Shown here piece by piece: positions 57,810 through 64,000 of a stretch of 64,000 bases of DNA. The stretch comes from Qipengyuania polymorpha (GTDB lineage Bacteria; Pseudomonadota; Alphaproteobacteria; Sphingomonadales; Sphingomonadaceae), in the NCBI RefSeq assembly GCF_019711435.1, contig NZ_JAIGNK010000003.1:1-64000 (forward strand), given 5' to 3'. Position 1 is the stretch's first letter. Each line of letters opens with the position of its first letter. Below the pieces are notes generated by a model that saw nothing but the letters and a program-made list of their open reading frames with translations, ran no database searches and was not told where the DNA came from. The position numbers were made by a program, and so were the translations under genes.

Positions 57810-58955
57810 GTGAGCGATATCGGTGACGCATTCGGCACAGCAGCAGAGGGCGCATTGCTGTCCAAGGCTGTCGCGGATGAAAAGGGCAAACCGCTGGTGA
57901 AGGGGCACTTTGCCGAAGGAGCCTGCCTCAACTGCGGGACCGAATTGATCGGCAGCCATTGCCACTCCTGCGGCCAGAAGGTGCACCTCCACCGCACCAT
58001 CGGCGCCTTCATGCACGATTTGCTCCACGGCGCGCTGCACTTCGAGGGCCGTATCTGGCACACGCTGCCGAAATTGTTTTTCAAGCCCGGCGAACTCACC
58101 CGGCGCTATATCGATGGCGAGCGCGCGCGGTTCGTGTCGCCAATGGCACTGTTCCTGTTCTGCATTTTCCTCATGTTTGCTGTTTTCCAGTTCGCCGGGG
58201 TCAGCGCTCCCACCGATATTCGCGGCGACAGCACCGAGGAGCTGGCGCAACTGGCGACCACCGAACTCGAACGGGTCGAGGCGCAACTGGTCGAGGTCGA
58301 GAGCGAACTCGCAGCCCCCGGGACGAGCGCGCAGGAGCGCGAGGATCTCGAACGGCGGCGCAAGGAACTATCGGACCAGGTCGCCGGAATTCGCGAGGCA
58401 CGAAAGCACGTGCCCTTCCTGCGGAATGACAGCGAACCGCGCCAACTCGAAACCGATGAGGATGGCAACACGATCGTGCCGCTCACCAATAGCGACGGGG
58501 CGACAATGAAGATGAAGGCGTCCGGCATCGAATGGATCGATGGCGGGCTGGAAAAGTGGCGAAAAAACCCGGGGCTGATGCTCTACAAGCTGCAAACGAA
58601 TTTCTACAAATTCAGCTGGCTGTTGATCCCGCTCTCGATACCCTTCGTCTGGCTGCTTTTTGCCTGGAAGCGAAGGTTCAGGGCCTACGATCACGCAATC
58701 TTCATCACCTACTCGATCTCGTTCATGACGTTGCTCATTCTATCCGTTACACTGATGGCATTAGTCGGAGTGGCCGGAGCGGTATGGGGCAGCATGCTCG
58801 CCTTCCTCCCGCCGATCCACATGTACAAGCAACTGCGCCAAACCTACGGCCTGTCACGCATTTCCGCCTTCTGGCGGCTTTGCGTGTTGATGGTTTTCAT
58901 CGTCATCGTGCTGCTGCTGTTCCTGCAGCTCTTGCTGCTGATCGGCGTTTTCTGA
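57810..58955 (+). CDS. DUF3667 membrane protein
   Basis: A 381-residue protein. An N-terminal zinc-ribbon-like part (CLNCGTELIGSHCHSCGQKV, about 39-58) and the string RTIGAFMHDLLHGALHFEGRIWHTL are the hallmarks of DUF3667. Next come a transmembrane helix, a cytosolic or periplasmic coiled-coil segment (TTELERVEAQLVEVESEL onward, about 145-200) and three C-terminal membrane helices. Function unknown. Start is GTG 57810 with GGGGGG upstream; the longer frame is rejected. Confidence 0.85.
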   Translation: MSDIGDAFGTAAEGALLSKAVADEKGKPLVKGHFAEGACLNCGTELIGSHCHSCGQKVHLHRTIGAFMHDLLHGALHFEGRIWHTLPKLFFKPGELTRRYIDGERARFVSPMALFLFCIFLMFAVFQFAGVSAPTDIRGDSTEELAQLATTELERVEAQLVEVESELAAPGTSAQEREDLERRRKELSDQVAGIREARKHVPFLRNDSEPRQLETDEDGNTIVPLTNSDGATMKMKASGIEWIDGGLEKWRKNPGLMLYKLQTNFYKFSWLLIPLSIPFVWLLFAWKRRFRAYDHAIFITYSISFMTLLILSVTLMALVGVAGAVWGSMLAFLPPIHMYKQLRQTYGLSRISAFWRLCVLMVFIVIVLLLFLQLLLLIGVF

Positions 58956-58956
58956 A

Positions 58957-59247
58957 CTAGTCGGCAGGATTTTCCTGGTCGCTGTTGAGGTCCTGACCGG
59001 TAATCGGAGCGGGGCCGGGCGTTTCCTTGTCGCCTTCCTCGATTTCGCGCTCGAGATTGGCAGCCCCTTCGCTCACCGCGCCGGCGGCTTTCTTCGCGCC
59101 GTCCTCGATTGCTTCGCCGACGACTGCCGCATTGGCCTCGATATCATCGCCGGCAAGCTCGGCAGTGCGGGCGGCATCGTCCTGCGTTTCCTGCGAGCAG
59201 GCGGCGAGCGTGGCGGCAGCGGCGGTGGCGATAAGCAGGCGTTTCAT
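58957..59247 (-). CDS. Small lipoprotein
   Basis: A 96-residue acidic lipoprotein. From ATG 59247, MKRLLIATAAAATLAAC gives lipobox LAAC at 14-17. The mature part is Ala/Glu-rich and helical (ELAGDDIEANAAVVGEAIEDGAKKAAGA) and ends in a polar linker. It resembles entericidin- or YgdI-like small envelope proteins in style, with no firm family. GAGGAATTG upstream supports the start. Convergent with the DUF3667 gene. Confidence 0.75.
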   Translation of the reverse strand: MKRLLIATAAAATLAACSQETQDDAARTAELAGDDIEANAAVVGEAIEDGAKKAAGAVSEGAANLEREIEEGDKETPGPAPITGQDLNSDQENPAD

Positions 59248-59306
59248 GGGCAATTCCTCGTGCATTCGTGAGCCGCAGGCGCGGCGGTTTCCCATGACAA
59301 ACGCAA

Positions 59307-59340
59307 GAAGGGCGCCGGAGGTTTCCCACCGGCGCCCTTC
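59307..59340. terminator. ftsH terminator
   Basis: GAAGGGCGCCGG pairs with CCGGCGCCCTTC, a 12-bp perfect stem with 10-nt loop, 23 bp downstream of the ftsH stop on the minus strand. Confidence 0.85.
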
Positions 59341-59362
59341 GTGATGTCTTGGCTCTTGCGAG

Positions 59363-61327
<1,965 letters not shown>

Positions 61328-61409
61328 TGCTGTGGGCAATCCTTTCCTTGAACTGCAAATGTAGGAGCGCGGGGGTGAATGGCAAGTTTAGCGGCTGCCG
61401 ATTTCTCGC

Positions 61410-62048
61410 TTATTTCCGCTCACACTCATCGACCGCATAGGCCTTGCAGAAGACCTCGACCGCGCCTTCGATGCGCTGGCGGTCGCGCACAGGGTCGCGC
61501 GGGTGGCCGAAACGGCGCTCCAGATCGCCCATGCCCTTGCACATGCTGGCGAACTGTTCGACCGCGAGGTCGACGTCGTCGATGTCGACTTCGCCCGCCT
61601 CGTTCATCGCCCGCATCAACCCCGCAAAGGCCGCCTTCATCCGGTGCGGACCGGCGGCGAGGAAGGCCGCGCCGATTTCGGGCTCATGCTCGGTCTCGGC
61701 CGCGATGCGGCGTTCGAACTGGACCATTTCGGGACGCGAGAGGAAGCTGACCATGGCCTCGCCAATAGCGATGAGGCGGTCGCGCAATGACCCGCGCATG
61801 TCGGGTGTGACCGCGAACTGGTCGCGCATCTTCTCGCATTCGCACTCAACGGCTGCCGCGAACAAACCGCGCTTGTCGCCGAAGTGGTTGTAGACCGTCA
61901 CCTTGGACACGCCTGCATCGGCGGCGACCTGCTCGATGGAGGTTGCAGCAAAGCCATGGTCAAAGAACGCGCGCGAGGCCGCGGCAATCATTGCCTCGCG
62001 CTTGGCGGTATCCGCCGGCCGGCCTGCCTTTTTAGCTTCGCTTGACAA
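61410..62048 (-). CDS. TetR/AcrR-family transcriptional repressor
   Basis: A 212-residue TetR-like repressor. Helix-turn-helix at about 22-65 (ASRAFFDHGFAATSIEQVAADAGVSKVTVYNHFGDKRGLFAAAV, typical SKVTVYNHFG recognition helix). The C-terminal ligand domain includes a TetR_C_7-like region (RLIAIGEAMVSFLSRPEMVQFERRIAAETEHEP). The start appears to be TTG 62048, inside the operator-promoter region. It is divergent from the ABC operon and probably represses it and itself. Confidence 0.92.
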   Translation of the reverse strand: MSSEAKKAGRPADTAKREAMIAAASRAFFDHGFAATSIEQVAADAGVSKVTVYNHFGDKRGLFAAAVECECEKMRDQFAVTPDMRGSLRDRLIAIGEAMVSFLSRPEMVQFERRIAAETEHEPEIGAAFLAAGPHRMKAAFAGLMRAMNEAGEVDIDDVDLAVEQFASMCKGMGDLERRFGHPRDPVRDRQRIEGAVEVFCKAYAVDECERK

Positions 62049-62070
62049 AGTGAACGGTCCCGTTCAGTTA
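62042..62070 (+). promoter_or_regulatory. Putative promoter of the ABC export operon
   Basis: A consensus -35 TTGACA (62042-62047) is followed after 17-18 bp by CAGTTA/AGTTAA, a weak -10. It overlaps the TetR operator, so bound repressor would occlude it. The -10 match is poor. Confidence 0.4.
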
Positions 62071-62086
62071 AACGCTACCGTTCACT
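62049..62086. promoter_or_regulatory. TetR-type operator
   Basis: AGTGAACGGT (62049-62058) and ACCGTTCACT (62077-62086) form an exact 10-bp inverted repeat with an 18-bp spacer. The inner TGAACGG-TC-CCGTTCA (62051-62066) is itself a 16-bp palindrome, giving three half-sites. It lies between the tetR start and the permease gene. Confidence 0.75.
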
Positions 62087-62133
62087 AATGGACGAGTCGC
62101 AAAAGCAAAGCAAGCGGAGCCGATGACAGCGCC

Positions 62134-63267
62134 ATGATCTGGATTGCCATCCGCATGCTCACAGGCGACCCGCAGAAGTTCTTCGGGCTAGTTTTTGGAA
62201 TCGCCTTTTCCACCCTGCTCATCACCCAGCAGCTGACGATTTTCGTGAACCTGCTCGAGCGCGGGGCGAGCGGGGTCTACAACGTTTCCAGCGCCGATGT
62301 CTGGGTGATGGACCCGGTCAGCCGCACCACCGATGTCGCCTACGCCATGCCCTCGACCGCGCTCGACAAGGTGCGCGGTGTGCCCGGCGTGGAATGGGCC
62401 GTGCCGCATATTCGCGCGAACGCATCGGTCCGCACCAAGGATGGCGACCTCGAAGGCGTGGCAGTCATCGGGGTGGACGACGCGACGCTTATCGGCCTGC
62501 CCAAGAACATGGTTGAAGGTTCGGTCGACGTGCTTTCGCAGCCCGACAGCGTCATCATCGACGATGTCGGCACCACGCGCATGTTCCCCGATGCCTCCCC
62601 CATCGGCGAGAGGCTGGAGCTGAACGACCAGCGCGCGGTCATTCGCGGGATTGCCGATGCCATCCCAAGCTTCACCAGCACAGTGGTGCTCTATACCAAA
62701 TACTCCAACGCGCTGAATTTCGTCCCCGGCACGCGCAATCGCCTGTCCTTCGTGCTGGTGGGCAAGGCGGACGGGCTGACCTCGCAGGAACTGGTCGACC
62801 GTATCGAAGCCGAAACCGGCCTGCGCGCCCGCACCCGCGAACAGTTCGCCCGCGACGGGGTCGATTTCATCATCGAAAACACCGGCATCCCGCTCAATTT
62901 CGGGATTACCGTTGCGCTCGGCTTCATCGTCGGCGTGGCCATCGTGGGCCTGACCTTCAGCCTTTTCATCCGCGACAACATCAAGCAATTCGGCGCGCTC
63001 AAGGCCATCGGCGTAACCAACGGGACGATCCGCAGGATGGTTGCTGCGCAAGCCGGACTGGTGGGCCTCATCGGCTACGGGCTCGGCGTGCTGGGAACGG
63101 TCGGCTTCATTTATGCCTTTTCAGCCAACCCGACCTTCAAGGGCTTTTACATCCCCTGGCAGATCCCGCTTATCAGCCTCGTCGCGGTCACGCTCATCCT
63201 TGCGCTGACCGGCTGGCTGGCGCTGCGCAACGTGCTCAAGACCGAGCCGGCATCGGTGTTCCGGTGA
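62134..63267 (+). CDS. ABC transporter permease (DevC/FtsX-like)
   Basis: A 377-residue permease of the MacB/FtsX fold, DevC subgroup. An N-terminal helix (about 16-38) precedes a large periplasmic domain (about 45-260), then three helices in the C-terminal FtsX domain (about 262-290, 306-335, 343-368) with the ALKAIGVTNGTIRRMVAAQA coupling region. Probably works with the downstream ATPase and a membrane-fusion protein to export a lipid or drug. ATG 62134; GTG of the next gene overlaps its stop (GTGA). Confidence 0.9.
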   Translation: MIWIAIRMLTGDPQKFFGLVFGIAFSTLLITQQLTIFVNLLERGASGVYNVSSADVWVMDPVSRTTDVAYAMPSTALDKVRGVPGVEWAVPHIRANASVRTKDGDLEGVAVIGVDDATLIGLPKNMVEGSVDVLSQPDSVIIDDVGTTRMFPDASPIGERLELNDQRAVIRGIADAIPSFTSTVVLYTKYSNALNFVPGTRNRLSFVLVGKADGLTSQELVDRIEAETGLRARTREQFARDGVDFIIENTGIPLNFGITVALGFIVGVAIVGLTFSLFIRDNIKQFGALKAIGVTNGTIRRMVAAQAGLVGLIGYGLGVLGTVGFIYAFSANPTFKGFYIPWQIPLISLVAVTLILALTGWLALRNVLKTEPASVFR

Positions 63268-63968
63268 GCGGTCCTGCCATCTCCACCCGCGGCGTTACGC
63301 GTGATTTCAAGGCGGGCCAGCAGACCATCACGGTCCTGCACGGCATCGACCTCGACGTGAAAGCGGGCGAGCTCACCTTCCTCGTCGGCGAGAGCGGATC
63401 GGGCAAGACGACGCTCATTTCCATCATGTGCGGCATCCTCTGGCCGACGCTGGGGGAGGTCGAGGTGTTCGGGACCGACATCTACGATTTGTCCGACGAT
63501 GACCTCGTCGAGTTCCGGCTCCAGAACATCGGTTTCATCTTCCAGCAGTACAATCTCATCCCCTCGATCGATGCCGCCAGCAACGCCGCCGTGCCGCTGA
63601 TTGCGCAAGGGATGGACCGGCACGAGGCGCGCAAGAGAGCCGTCGCCATGCTGGAAAAGCTCAATATCGGCGATCAGGCGGGCAAGCTGCCGAACCAGCT
63701 TTCGGGCGGTCAGCAGCAGCGTGTCGCCATCGCCCGCGCGCTGGTGCACGAACCGCGCCTCGTGGTCTGCGACGAGCCGACCGCCGCGCTCGACGCCGCT
63801 TCGGGCCGCCGCGTGATGGACCTGCTGCGCGAAGTGGCGGTCGCCGAGGACCGCGCCTGCATCATCGTCACCCACGACAACCGCATTTTCGACATGGCCG
63901 ACCGCATCCTCGTGCTCGAGGACGGGAAGGTCACCCATGACGGCAAACACATGCCGGAGGACCATTGA
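63264..63968 (+). CDS. ABC transporter ATP-binding protein (DevA/LolD-like)
   Basis: A 234-residue ATPase. Walker A GESGSGKTT (about 43-51), Q-loop FIFQQYNLIPS, signature LSGGQQQRVAIARAL, Walker B LVVCDEPTAALD and H-loop in IIVTHDNR. The LolD/MacB/DevA family style matches its partner permease. GTG start overlapping the permease stop. Its TGA shares one base with the following ATG. Confidence 0.94.
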   Translation: MSGPAISTRGVTRDFKAGQQTITVLHGIDLDVKAGELTFLVGESGSGKTTLISIMCGILWPTLGEVEVFGTDIYDLSDDDLVEFRLQNIGFIFQQYNLIPSIDAASNAAVPLIAQGMDRHEARKRAVAMLEKLNIGDQAGKLPNQLSGGQQQRVAIARALVHEPRLVVCDEPTAALDAASGRRVMDLLREVAVAEDRACIIVTHDNRIFDMADRILVLEDGKVTHDGKHMPEDH

Positions 63969-64000
63969 TGGCTTTCGATATCCGCAACCTTAGCTTCACT
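63968..64000 (+). CDS. Start of next gene, likely membrane-fusion (HlyD-type) subunit, cut by window
   Basis: ATG 63968 overlaps the ATPase stop by one base (TGATG) and opens MAFDIRNLSFT before the edge. Only 11 codons are visible, so function is inferred solely from the usual DevCAB-type operon order; the order here (permease, ATPase) would suggest a periplasmic adaptor next. It could equally be a second ATPase. Confidence 0.4.
   Translation, partial: MAFDIRNLSFT

Overview
The window is GC-rich, densely packed chromosomal DNA from an alphaproteobacterium, most likely Sphingomonadales and probably the Erythrobacteraceae. Supporting signs are the gene neighbourhoods rpsT-dnaA, hflK-hflC-Do protease and rpmH-rnpA-yidD-yidC-engB, a 41-residue L36, UPF0262, DUF1674 and CC_3452-type proteins, clustered GANTC (CcrM-type) sites before dnaA, and short palindromic repeats of a kind I associate with this order. 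Taxonomy is inferred from gene content; nothing was searched.

Region 1 (1-4702) is one end of a genomic island integrated at the 3' end of a tRNA-Lys gene (4703-4778). An intact tyrosine integrase lies next to the tRNA. The visible cargo is the tail of a serine recombinase, a DUF1643 protein, an HNH-like zinc protein, a tiny membrane protein and three unknown genes. The island continues off the left edge.

Region 2 (4889-20047) is core genome: WcaF-like acetyltransferase, folK, N-carbamoylputrescine amidase, a SIMPL lipoprotein, a secreted methyltransferase, msrA, an OmpA-like protein, rsmB and DUF1674. A minus-strand set with overlapping or close genes follows (mrp, a Mo hydroxylase large subunit, hemH, a cytochrome P450), and then hflK-hflC.

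Region 3 (20200-34714) holds the Do/DegP protease, a class A PBP, msrB, rpsT, dnaA, DUF983-moeB, a small RTX protein, a sirtuin, dapB-membrane protein-nth, a DUF2189 protein, a dicarboxylate symporter and dapE. Lysine/DAP synthesis (dapB, dapE) and cell-wall polymerisation (PBP1a) are both represented.

Region 4 (34744-48102) has a cupin, an S1/P1 nuclease, GST, VOC and AraC genes with an HExxH protein. Next come a TraB/GumN gene caught between engB and a degenerate copy of the engB 3' end, the ribosome/membrane-insertion cluster engB-yidC-yidD-rnpA-rpmH, comM, and a HxlR-regulated neighbourhood.

Region 5 (48162-64000) has a long cruciform, rpmJ, galE, an M14 carboxypeptidase, a small outer-membrane barrel, cdd, a GH25 protein, UPF0262, dnaB, a phospholipase D family protein, rpoZ, a sterol-desaturase family protein, DUF3667 and ftsH. 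It ends in a TetR-controlled DevC/DevA-type ABC export operon cut by the right edge.

The most unusual non-coding signals are a perfect 18-bp hairpin that buries a start codon (8028-8072), a 25-bp perfect cruciform (48162-48226), a GANTC cluster before dnaA, the engB 3'-end duplication, paired TGACGTCA palindromes, and an apparent CTG start coupled to the hxlR stop codon.
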